Source of the DNA: Treponema sp. UBA3862
Lineage (GTDB): Bacteria; Spirochaetota; Spirochaetia; Treponematales; Treponemataceae
Assembly (NCBI GenBank): GCA_002392405.1
Contig: DGGY01000040.1
Span: 1-12,703, forward strand
DNA length: 12,703 nucleotides
Reading direction: 5' to 3'
Positions 4,675 through 11,334 of the stretch are shown here, piece after piece (position 1 is the stretch's first letter; every line of letters starts with the position of its first letter). The notes under the pieces are model-generated. The model saw nothing but the letters and a program-made list of their open reading frames with translations. It did no database searches and was not told the DNA's origin. Both the position numbers and the translations under genes were made by a program.

Positions 4675-7671
4675 ATGAGTAACTTTATCGACAAAGACAC
4701 AGTTTTTATCCTCGACAGCTACGGACTTATTTTCCGCGAATACTATGCTTTTTTTTCACACCCGCTTACTGACTCTAAAGGACAGAATGTAAGCGCTCTT
4801 TTCGGTTTTTTCCGTAACCTGAACATACTCTTAAAAAATTTTAATCCCCGGTATTTTGTTGCGGCTTTAGACAGCACCACTCCCACATTCCGCCATGAAC
4901 AGTTCAAAGAATACAAGGCGAACCGCGCAAAAACTCCTGACGATTTAAAGGCCCAGTTTCCCATGATTGAAGAATGCCTCAAAGTCTTAGGAATTCCCCT
5001 TCTCCGCGTAAACGGCTATGAAGCAGACGACATAATTGCCACAATCGCACGCCGCTGCGACAAGGCCGGCCGCCACTGCGTCATTTTAAGCGCAGACAAA
5101 GACCTCCAGCAGCTTGCAGATGACAATATCCACATGCTCAAGCCCGACAAAGTTAAAACCTGGGCAGAAGCAGATCCGAAGGCAATCCAGGAAGAATGGG
5201 GCGTTGAGCCTGCAAAAATCCTTGATCTTTTAAGCCTTACCGGTGACAGTGCAGACAATGTTCCTGGCGTTCAGGGAATCGGTCCTAAATCAGCTTTAAA
5301 ACTCATAAGTGAATACGGTTCCCTTGAAGGAATCTATGAACATGCGGACGAAATAAAAGGTGCAATCGGCGAAAAAATCCGCTCAGGAAAAGACAACGCC
5401 TTCCTTTCTAAAAAACTCATCACTCTCGAAGAAAATACACCATTAGACAAGGGCACAATCAACGGACAGTCACTCGAAAACAGCTGTACAGCAGGAAACT
5501 TCGACTGTTTCTGCATTAAAAACCTCAATTACAAAGCCTTTGCTGAAGAAATGACCCGCCGTGAACTTCCAGCCCTGTCTTCTTCCTATAAAGCACTCAG
5601 CACAGATAATACGGAAGGGGGAAGCCTCCCCCGCGCTCCCATGTCCTCGCCGGAGGCTGCGGTCCTGTCCGCTGCCCCCTCTACGGGACACATTCCCGCA
5701 GCGCCTTTGGAAGAGGACTCTCCCGCCGTTAAACAGAACAAAGGAAATTACAAAGCCTGCACTTCTTTAGATGAACTCAAAACATTTATAGAAAAAGCCA
5801 TACTCAAAGGTATATGTGCCTTTGACACTGAAACTGACAGCCTTAACACAATGGAAGCAAACCTTGCGGGCTTTTCACTTGCCTTCGAAAAAGGCTCAGG
5901 GATTTATGTTCCCCTTTTTGTAAACACAGATCCTCTTTTTGCCCCTCCGCTTATTTCTAAAAAAGACGCCTTTGATGAATTAAAAAAATTATTCTGCTCT
6001 AAAACAGCCGTAATAATGCACAACGCAAAATTTGACCTTAAAGTTCTTGCTGACAACGGCTTTGATTATACAGGAGTCAGTGCGTCAGGGATTGGAGCCG
6101 CGCCGAAGGCGGACACCACGCAGCAGCGGGGTGGCTGGAGCACAAGCGCAACGGCGGAAAGCCCGGCCTGTGCGGACGCACAGGGACGCCCGTCTTATAC
6201 TCTTTACGACACTATGCTTGCTGCCTGGCTTTTAGAACCGGACAGAACAGGAAAATCCCCGTATTCGCTTGAAACGCTGGCTGAACAGAAACTGGGCTTG
6301 AAAGGCACTGAATTTGAAGAAATTGTCGGTAAGGGACAAACTTTTGCGGACGCCGAAATTGAAAAAGCGGCTGAATACAGTGCAGAAGATTCTGACTTTA
6401 CGCTTCAGCTCTGGGAATTATTTGAAGCAGAACTGAAAAAAGCAGACCTTTGGGAACTTTTTACAAGAATGGAAATGCCTCTTTTACCTGTTCTTGCGGA
6501 TATGGAGCAGGCAGGAATCCATCTGGACGGCTCAATTCTTAAAAACTACTCAGTTGAACTTAAGAAGGAACTTTCAAAAATCGAGGCGGACATTTACAGC
6601 ACTGTAGGACACGAATTTAACATTGCTTCTCCTAAGCAGCTTGCGGCCGTTCTTTTTGAAGAGAGAGGCCTGAAACCCGGAAAGAAAACTAAAACGGGAT
6701 ATTCAACGGATACCGACGTTCTTGAAAGCCTCAGATTTTCTGACCCTGTCCCTGCCCTCATTTTAGAATACCGCGCAAAGGCAAAACTGCTTTCAACCTA
6801 TGTTGAAACGCTTCCTCTTATGACTGACTCTGACAGCCGCATTCATACAAGTTTTATGCAGACGGGAACTGCAACAGGAAGACTTTCGTCAAAAGATCCT
6901 AATTTACAGAACATTCCTGTCCGCTCTGAAGAAGGAAGAAAAATCCGCTCTGCTTTTACAGCCCCTGCAGGAAAAATTTTGATTTCTGCTGACTATGCAC
7001 AGATTGAACTTGTAATTCTTGCACATTTAAGCGGTGACAAAAACCTCTGTCAGGCGTTTAACGAAGGAATCGACGTTCATAAATCAACAGCCGCTTTAAT
7101 CTGGGGCATCCCGATGGAAAGCGTTACTCCTGAAATGAGGCGCAGTGCCAAAACGTTAAACTTTGGACTCATGTATGGCATGGGCGCTTTTTCACTGGCA
7201 AAAGACCTGGGAATTACACGAACTCAGGCTCAGGCCTTTATTGAAAACTACTTTAATGCCTATGAAGGAGTCAAAAAGTTTTTTGACAGGACAGTTGAAC
7301 AGGCAGAAAATACGGGTTACGTTGAAACAATAATGGGAAGAAGGCGTTTTATCCGCGCAATCAATTCTTCAAACCGCATGGAAAAAGAAGGTGCAGTAAG
7401 AATCGCAAAAAACAGCCCGATTCAGGGGAGTGCCGCCGACATCGTAAAAAAAGCGATGCTTGATGTTTCCGCTGCCTTAAAGAACAATTCTTCAGGTGCA
7501 AGGCTTTTACTTCAGGTACACGATGAACTGATTCTTGAGTGTGATGACAATGAAAAAGCAGTGGCAGAAACACTCGCCCTGATTAAGGATAAAATGGAAA
7601 ATGCAGTAAAATTAAGCGTTCCTCTTCGGGTAAGCATAGAATCAGGCAGGGCGTGGGGAGAATTCCACTGA
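4675..7671 (+). CDS. polA: DNA polymerase I (5' nuclease, 3'-5' exonuclease and polymerase domains)
   Basis: Pol I fills gaps and removes RNA primers in replication and repair. The 998-residue product starts at ATG 4675, where similarity begins (FILDSYGLIFREYYAF); the frame runs further upstream, but the promoter -10 lies inside that stretch. Domains: 5' nuclease (about 10-290, with EADDIIA, SADKDLQQL and GDSADNVPGVQGIGPKSA), 3'-5' exonuclease (about 360-580) and polymerase (about 600-998). Exonuclease residues are kept: D384/E386 (FDTETDSL), D454 (NAKFDL), Y568/D572 (YSAED), so proofreading is probably active. Polymerase motif A has D773, motif B R822/K826/F830, motif C H949-D950-E951. In motif A the usually conserved Arg after IEL is Val780. 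Two GC-rich insertions (about 313-352 and 468-508) enlarge it beyond the roughly 930 residues of E. coli Pol I. The stop overlaps the coaE start. Confidence 0.98.
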   Translation: MSNFIDKDTVFILDSYGLIFREYYAFFSHPLTDSKGQNVSALFGFFRNLNILLKNFNPRYFVAALDSTTPTFRHEQFKEYKANRAKTPDDLKAQFPMIEECLKVLGIPLLRVNGYEADDIIATIARRCDKAGRHCVILSADKDLQQLADDNIHMLKPDKVKTWAEADPKAIQEEWGVEPAKILDLLSLTGDSADNVPGVQGIGPKSALKLISEYGSLEGIYEHADEIKGAIGEKIRSGKDNAFLSKKLITLEENTPLDKGTINGQSLENSCTAGNFDCFCIKNLNYKAFAEEMTRRELPALSSSYKALSTDNTEGGSLPRAPMSSPEAAVLSAAPSTGHIPAAPLEEDSPAVKQNKGNYKACTSLDELKTFIEKAILKGICAFDTETDSLNTMEANLAGFSLAFEKGSGIYVPLFVNTDPLFAPPLISKKDAFDELKKLFCSKTAVIMHNAKFDLKVLADNGFDYTGVSASGIGAAPKADTTQQRGGWSTSATAESPACADAQGRPSYTLYDTMLAAWLLEPDRTGKSPYSLETLAEQKLGLKGTEFEEIVGKGQTFADAEIEKAAEYSAEDSDFTLQLWELFEAELKKADLWELFTRMEMPLLPVLADMEQAGIHLDGSILKNYSVELKKELSKIEADIYSTVGHEFNIASPKQLAAVLFEERGLKPGKKTKTGYSTDTDVLESLRFSDPVPALILEYRAKAKLLSTYVETLPLMTDSDSRIHTSFMQTGTATGRLSSKDPNLQNIPVRSEEGRKIRSAFTAPAGKILISADYAQIELVILAHLSGDKNLCQAFNEGIDVHKSTAALIWGIPMESVTPEMRRSAKTLNFGLMYGMGAFSLAKDLGITRTQAQAFIENYFNAYEGVKKFFDRTVEQAENTGYVETIMGRRRFIRAINSSNRMEKEGAVRIAKNSPIQGSAADIVKKAMLDVSAALKNNSSGARLLLQVHDELILECDDNEKAVAETLALIKDKMENAVKLSVPLRVSIESGRAWGEFH
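5611..5730 (+). repeat. GC-rich in-frame insertion 1 in polA (interdomain linker)
   Basis: These 120 bases are 69% G+C by count (83/120), far above the flanking coding sequence. They encode a Pro/Ala/Ser-rich low-complexity stretch between the 5' nuclease and 3'-5' exonuclease domains. The segment begins with a hairpin, GGGGGA-agcc-TCCCCC (5617-5632), and contains CCTC-gccg-GAGG. The reading frame is preserved and the linker position is tolerant. It looks like an inserted palindromic element rather than part of the ancestral gene. Confidence 0.55.
6076..6192 (+). repeat. GC-rich in-frame insertion 2 in polA (inside the 3'-5' exonuclease domain)
   Basis: Within this segment, 6081-6190 is 72% G+C by count (79/110). 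It encodes about 40 extra Ala/Gly/Thr/Gln-rich residues between NGFDYTG and LYDTMLAAWLLEP, which are nearly adjacent in other Pol I proteins (compare E. coli ...ELRG-IAFDTML). It contains a perfect 7-bp hairpin CCTGTGC-ggac-GCACAGG (6167-6184) and CGCC-gaa-GGCG. The insertion lies between the Exo II and Exo III motifs on a surface loop and leaves both motifs intact. Confidence 0.65.
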
Positions 7672-8222
7672 TGGCAGAGGTTATCTGTTTAACGGGGCAG
7701 ATGGCTGCCGGAAAAAACTACATCTGTTCACTTTTAGAAAATGAAGACTGCGTTTCGATTGATTTAGACAAAACAGTTCATGACACAGTAGAGTTAAAAA
7801 AAGAAGAAATAGTGAAAGCTTTCGCAGACGAAGCAGAAAATAAAGGAATCAGTCTTTTAGCTTCTGACGGAACCATAGACAGAAAAGCACTGGCCTGTCT
7901 TGTTTTTTCCTCTCCTGAACTTTTAAAAAAGCAGGAAGATATTGTCTACCCTGAAGTTATTAAGCAGACCAGACAATTTATTAAAGAAAACAAGGCAAAA
8001 ACAGTCCTGATAAACGCAGCCGTCCTTTACAAAACACCTGAACTGATGGAGCTGTGCTCTAAAATATATTTTGTGAAAGCAGGATTTTTCAAACGCCTGT
8101 TCCGGGCGCACCGCCGTGACAAAGCGCCGTTTCTGAGGATTTTAAAACGGTTTAAGGCACAGAAAGACCTGGAGGCTCAGTACAGGGCGGCGGGAAAACC
8201 GGTGGTTGTTATTCAAAACTAA
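7671..8222 (+). CDS. coaE: Dephospho-CoA kinase
   Basis: CoaE phosphorylates the ribose 3'-OH of dephospho-CoA with ATP, the last step of coenzyme A synthesis, in the cytosol. The start is ATG 7671, overlapping the polA TGA by one base (TGATG), with GGGGAG (7655-7660) 10 bases upstream; an earlier in-frame codon at 7653 lies deeper inside polA. The 183-residue product has a P-loop LTGQMAAGKN (residues 6-15), the IDLDKTVHD segment, SDGTIDRKALACLVFSS (the CoaE G.IDR..L..IVF pattern), YPEVIKQ, INAAVLYKT in place of the usual PLL-E strand, and a lid RAHRRDKAPFLRILKRFKAQ. The P-loop ends GKN instead of GKS/GKT, and the C-terminus is short compared with the usual roughly 200 residues. Translational coupling to polA is likely; the long inverted repeat right after the stop may end the transcript. 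Confidence 0.82.
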   Translation: MAEVICLTGQMAAGKNYICSLLENEDCVSIDLDKTVHDTVELKKEEIVKAFADEAENKGISLLASDGTIDRKALACLVFSSPELLKKQEDIVYPEVIKQTRQFIKENKAKTVLINAAVLYKTPELMELCSKIYFVKAGFFKRLFRAHRRDKAPFLRILKRFKAQKDLEAQYRAAGKPVVVIQN

Positions 8223-8229
8223 CGTGTGA

Positions 8230-8387
8230 CGAAAAAAAATGTCAGTACTATTCTCATAAATATAACAGGCTCCCGTTGAAAACCCGGTTTGAAAAAGGCT
8301 TCCGCGCTTCGCTTGTGCAGAATTTTTTCAAACCGGAACTTCAACTCCGCCTGTTATATAAATATTTTCACCCGACATTTTTTTTCG
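8230..8387. repeat. 158-base inverted repeat (long imperfect hairpin) after coaE
   Basis: Four nested arm pairs are perfect and in register: CG-A8-TGTC with GACA-T8-CG (8230-8243/8374-8387, 14 bp), ATATAACAGGC with GCCTGTTATAT (8260-8270/8349-8359, 11 bp), GTTGAA with TTCAAC (8275-8280/8340-8345), and CCGGTTTGAAAAA with TTTTTCAAACCGG (8284-8296/8324-8336, 13 bp). The apical loop (8297-8323) is GC-richer and contains GCGCTTCGC. It begins 7 bases after the coaE stop. Short open frames here (8276-8482, 8289-8513) are repeat sequence read as protein. Confidence 0.9.
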
Positions 8388-8513
8388 CTCCGAAAGGTAA
8401 GAAAAAAGCACTCCGCAGATATAAACAGCCTTCCCGTCCGGCTGTTTATATCAGACACTTTTCCCTATTACAGCATTGCTGACATTTTTTTCGCTCCGAA
8501 AGGTAAAAAATAA
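8374..8513. repeat. Direct repeats flanking a 12-bp palindrome
   Basis: A 33-34-base motif occurs at 8374-8407 and 8481-8513: GACA, a T7-T8 run, CGCTCCGAAAGGTAA and an A-rich tail. Each copy contains a small stem TTTCG-ctc-CGAAA. Between them lie a perfect 12-bp palindrome ATATAAACAGCC/GGCTGTTTATAT with a 9-base loop (8419-8451) and CAGC-att-GCTG (8471-8481). The first copy is also the right outer arm of the 8230-8387 hairpin, so three copies of the GACA-T-run arm exist, one inverted. The sequence to 8550 ends in a GC-rich stretch (GCTCGCGCGCGC) in which I see nothing else. Confidence 0.8.
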
Positions 8514-8558
8514 TCTCCGGGACCGGCTTTCTGACGCTCGCGCGCGCAAAAAAATCTC

Positions 8559-8585
8559 TAAACAATTAATTTTAAAATCCGATAA
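8559..8585 (+). promoter_or_regulatory. Sigma-28 (FliA)-like promoter upstream of the SPOR-domain gene
   Basis: TAAA (8559-8562), exactly 15 bases, then TCCGATAA (8578-8585): exact -35 core and spacing and 7 of 8 matches to the sigma-28 -10 GCCGATAA. The expected start near 8592 would leave a leader of about 84 bases with two hairpins before the ATG at 8676. The AT-rich surroundings make a chance match more likely here than at fliS. Confidence 0.5.
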
Positions 8586-8597
8586 AGAAAATATAGG

Positions 8598-8656
8598 ACC
8601 GTCAGGCTTTTTTGTGGACGGTTAAACTTGGGTGTATGGCCCGTCTTGAGGCGGGC
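8598..8656 (+). promoter_or_regulatory. Structured leader of the SPOR-domain gene
   Basis: Two hairpins precede the ribosome binding site: ACCGTC/GACGGT (8598-8603/8617-8622, 13-base loop) and GCCCGTC-ttga-GGCGGGC (8639-8656, 7 bp with one G-T pair). The second ends four bases before AGAGG (8661-8665), the likely ribosome binding site. It matches no riboswitch class that I recognise. Confidence 0.4.
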
Positions 8657-8675
8657 TTAAAGAGGTTAAAAAATT

Positions 8676-9608
8676 ATGGAACAGAAAAGAACTTTATGGA
8701 TTGTTGCCGCTGCAGGCGTTTTTTTACTGGTTGTTGTAGGAGCAGCCCTCCTTCTTTCAGCTAATCCTGAAGAACCGGTTAATACTTACTATAATCCGGT
8801 AGACGGCTTTAATATTTCTAAAGGACAGACTTCTGTTTCTCCGTCAGCACAGAGTGCATTAACTTCTGACAGTACAAACGGCGGTGTTGCACCGGTTCAG
8901 CTTTACACAGAAAACACAACCGCTGCACAGAACTCAGATCCTGCTGTTCCAGGCACTGTTTCTGAAAACAGTTCTTCACTCACTCCTGACTTTACTTCTT
9001 CTCCTGTAAAAGTTGAAAACGTAACTGTAATCACTGACAACGCTTTAGTTTACGGAACAGGAACTACAACTACAATCGACCTCAATTCACTCAAATCAAA
9101 TCCTGCTGCAGCAGCAACTGTTACTCCACAGAATAACTACACTGCTTCTCAGATGAATTCCCAGCCGGCTCAGACTCAGTACAGCCAGGCTTCTGAAAAT
9201 TACTACACTCCGGCTCCAAAAGCAGCAGTTTCAGTTCCTAAAAAAGAAGCTCCTGTAAAAGAAACTAAACCTGCAAAATCTTCTTCAAAAACACAGGCAA
9301 AGACTTCTTCAAAAGCTTCTGCTAAAACAGCCGCAAAAGCAGCTCCTAAAGCTCCTGCAAAACCGGACACTTTCTGGATTCAGGTAGGCTCATATGAAGC
9401 TAAAAAATCTGCTGATGAAGCACGCTCAATTCTTGAAAGCCACAAAATTACAAATGAAGTATTCACATACAAAGATTCAAAAGGAAAACTCTTCTACAGA
9501 GTTCGCGTAGGTCCTTACACAACAAAAAGCGAAGCTGAATACTGGCAGAAAAGAATCGCTTCTACTGACGAGTTTGCAAAAACAAACAGCTACATTGTAA
9601 AAAACTAA
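8676..9608 (+). CDS. Membrane-anchored SPOR-domain protein
   Basis: A 310-residue bitopic protein. A short cytoplasmic start (MEQKRT) is followed by one membrane helix (about 8-28), a long Ser/Thr/Pro/Asn-rich periplasmic linker (about 30-180), a Lys/Ala/Ser/Pro-rich low-complexity stretch (about 181-230) and a C-terminal SPOR domain (about 231-308) with the family pattern FWIQVGSYEAKKSADEA ... FYRVRVGPYTTKSEAE. SPOR domains bind peptidoglycan glycan strands stripped of stem peptides and so bring proteins to the division septum; FtsN and DedD have this same plan. It may be a septal-wall or envelope factor, but nothing shows its partner. AGAGG (8661-8665) lies 10 bases before the ATG. The gene is monocistronic: a sigma-28-like promoter and structured leader in front, a terminator at 9621-9654 behind. 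Confidence 0.9.
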   Translation: MEQKRTLWIVAAAGVFLLVVVGAALLLSANPEEPVNTYYNPVDGFNISKGQTSVSPSAQSALTSDSTNGGVAPVQLYTENTTAAQNSDPAVPGTVSENSSSLTPDFTSSPVKVENVTVITDNALVYGTGTTTTIDLNSLKSNPAAAATVTPQNNYTASQMNSQPAQTQYSQASENYYTPAPKAAVSVPKKEAPVKETKPAKSSSKTQAKTSSKASAKTAAKAAPKAPAKPDTFWIQVGSYEAKKSADEARSILESHKITNEVFTYKDSKGKLFYRVRVGPYTTKSEAEYWQKRIASTDEFAKTNSYIVKN

Positions 9609-9620
9609 AAAAAACATAAA

Positions 9621-9654
9621 AAATCCGGTTAAAAATATGCCGGATTTGATTTTT
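9621..9654 (+). terminator. Rho-independent terminator after the SPOR-domain gene
   Basis: A perfect 8-bp stem AAATCCGG/CCGGATTT (9621-9628/9640-9647) with an 11-base loop is followed by GATTTTT (T-run 9650-9654). It starts 12 bases after the stop codon. Confidence 0.85.
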
Positions 9655-9681
9655 CATCACAATATATATAGTGATGAAAAA
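9650..9681. promoter_or_regulatory. 32-bp palindrome spanning the start codon of the 9674 gene
   Basis: Perfect 11-bp arms TTTTTCATCAC (9650-9660) and GTGATGAAAAA (9671-9681) flank AATATATATA. The right arm contains the ATG (9674-9676), and the centre contains a TATATA that could be the -10. No Shine-Dalgarno sequence is present. It could be an operator, a translation-masking hairpin, or a second bidirectional terminator; the left arm's T-run is shared with the preceding terminator. Confidence 0.55.
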
Positions 9682-11242
9682 ACTTATCATAATTCTTTTA
9701 ATTACGGCTCCTCTTTTCGGGGAGCCTTTTTTTAACCTTTTTACAATTAAAAATTCTTTTACCCTCACCTGTGACGACAGACAGGGGGCAGAAAAAGACT
9801 GTCAGTATCTTAACGGAACTACAGGGTTTTGCATGGAAAAGGATTTTTCTTTTCCGGTAAGTATTACTGCCTGTGCTTTTGAAGATTTTATAAAAACTGA
9901 TCTCTGCAGCATAAAGCACAGTCTTGAAGCAGAAGGCTTAACTTCCATCCTTAAAAGCCCCCGTTACGGCGCTGAAGTAAACTTTAACTCTGGTTCTTTT
10001 TATGCAGATATAAAAGGCGGAACTTTATCTTTTTCAAAAACAATAAGCCGCTTAAAAAATCCGGTACCGTCAGCAGCCTTAAATCCTTTTTCACAGAGTT
10101 TTGATTATTACACGGGAACTGAAGGCTCTCTTCCTTATCTTTCTTCAGGACAAGTTTCCCCTTCCCTTTGTGCAAACCTTTCGCTGAAAACAGGCCGTTC
10201 ACAGCTTACGGCAGGAGCGGTCTCTTTTAATAATAAGGATGCAGTATTTTCAGCCGGGATAAAAATAAACACAAAGAAAAACCGGCTCAAGGCTGAAGAA
10301 ACTACAGAGAATAAAAACACTCTCACTGCAAAAATGTCTCCTGCCATTAAAACCTATGATAAAAAATATTATTTTCTTTCCACGGTAACAGGCGGCTTCT
10401 TTTTTCTTGAGAACACTTCTTCTTACCTTAATAAACACAAGGCCCTTTTTAAAAGTGATTACTATTACTGCGGCTCATGGGAAAACTTTTATTCAAGTCC
10501 TGCTTTTAAAGCCCTGTTTTCTGCAGGCTGTCATGAAAGCCCTTATTCAGCTTCTTCAGATTTTTTATGGATTAACTCCAGAATATCTGTCGTAAAAGGA
10601 GCCTTTTTATTTTCCGGCGGATATTTTATTCTTCCGCGTTCAAAATATTCTCCCCGGGCAGTTCCAATGCTTGGTGCGTCCTCTTCAATAATTAAAACTG
10701 TTGAACAGGGATTTTTTAACATACAGTACACACTTCTTCCTGAAAACGGCAGAAAAATAACTTTTGGTTTAAGTGCCCTTGAAAACTGGAAAGTACAGGG
10801 CTCTTCACAACTGTGCACTCTGAATACTGCCAGAATAAAAGGCGGATTTAATGCAAAAGGAAAGATTTTAACGCTTTCACAGACTTTTTCAGCCTCAAAC
10901 CTGCTTTTAAAAGGAAGTCCGCCCGACACATCAGGCGAACCCGAAACTTTCTGGTCAGCACAGACAGCACTTAAAATAAAAACATCCCCCCTGTCATTCT
11001 CGTTTACAGGCGGATACAGCCATTACCCTTTTACACAGAAAAGAAAACGGACAAAAGATGAAATAATCTTAAAATCAGCCTTATCACCGCAAAAATTAAA
11101 AGGAATTACAGTAAGTTCTTCTTACTCACTGAACCTTAAAAACGGCGAAAAAACAAAAGAAAAAACAGAGCTTGAAGCCGCCTTTAAGATTAAAAGAAAA
11201 CACCTTTATTCAGTGTTTAAGGTGATTTTGTGTCTTGAATAA
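9674..11242 (+). CDS. Exported protein of unknown function (possible beta-rich envelope protein)
   Basis: A 522-residue protein with an N-terminal signal peptide (MKKL, hydrophobic IIILLITAPL, likely cleavage after Gly16 in LFG-EP). I chose ATG 9674; GTG 9671 is also in frame. After the signal there is no membrane helix. The sequence is rich in Ser, Lys, Phe and Tyr with many short amphipathic strands (for example SFYADIKGGTLSFSK, LKGITVSSSYSLNLK) and ends in HLYSVFKVILCLE, which fits a beta-barrel or large beta-sheet envelope protein. Several Cys occur early in the mature part (residues 34, 44, 53). I recognise no family. Unlike most genes here it lacks a ribosome binding site, and its start lies in a palindrome. 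No terminator is clear after the stop. Confidence 0.65.
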   Translation: MKKLIIILLITAPLFGEPFFNLFTIKNSFTLTCDDRQGAEKDCQYLNGTTGFCMEKDFSFPVSITACAFEDFIKTDLCSIKHSLEAEGLTSILKSPRYGAEVNFNSGSFYADIKGGTLSFSKTISRLKNPVPSAALNPFSQSFDYYTGTEGSLPYLSSGQVSPSLCANLSLKTGRSQLTAGAVSFNNKDAVFSAGIKINTKKNRLKAEETTENKNTLTAKMSPAIKTYDKKYYFLSTVTGGFFFLENTSSYLNKHKALFKSDYYYCGSWENFYSSPAFKALFSAGCHESPYSASSDFLWINSRISVVKGAFLFSGGYFILPRSKYSPRAVPMLGASSSIIKTVEQGFFNIQYTLLPENGRKITFGLSALENWKVQGSSQLCTLNTARIKGGFNAKGKILTLSQTFSASNLLLKGSPPDTSGEPETFWSAQTALKIKTSPLSFSFTGGYSHYPFTQKRKRTKDEIILKSALSPQKLKGITVSSSYSLNLKNGEKTKEKTELEAAFKIKRKHLYSVFKVILCLE

Positions 11243-11334
11243 GAGGCAAAATTCAGTTATATTCTTTTAATTACCGTTAGTATGAAATAATTATGCGGTT
11301 TTAACTTGTAAACTTTTTTTTGAGAGGTAACAAT
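11243..11334 (+). promoter_or_regulatory. fusA upstream region
   Basis: A 92-base AT-rich gap. A ribosome binding site AGAGGT (11323-11328) lies 6 bases before the fusA ATG, after a T8 run. A weak promoter candidate is TTATAT (11258-11263), 17 bases, TATGAA (11281-11286); each hexamer matches the consensus only partly, so this is a guess. Confidence 0.3.

Noticed and set aside
5611..6192. Frameshift or sequencing error as the cause of the odd polA segments
   Set aside because: Both segments are in frame, contain no stop, and are flanked directly by intact conserved motifs in the same frame.
8230..8387. Integron attC site (known from chromosomal integrons in some treponemes)
   Set aside because: The arms are perfectly complementary AT-rich blocks without recognisable GTTRRRY-type core sites, and there is no integrase or gene-cassette array nearby.
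8276..8513. Two overlapping plus-strand open frames (68 and 74 codons) after coaE
   Set aside because: They lie inside the inverted and direct repeats, both repeat the same AT-rich border in translation, and neither has a ribosome binding site or protein-like composition.
8598..8656. Known riboswitch in the SPOR-gene leader
   Set aside because: The two hairpins lack the conserved loops and junctions of the classes I can recall (c-di-GMP, preQ1, glycine, fluoride).
10543..10929. 128-codon minus-strand open frame opposite the exported protein gene
   Set aside because: Antisense to a continuous signal-peptide-bearing coding sequence, with no start signals and no recognisable protein pattern.
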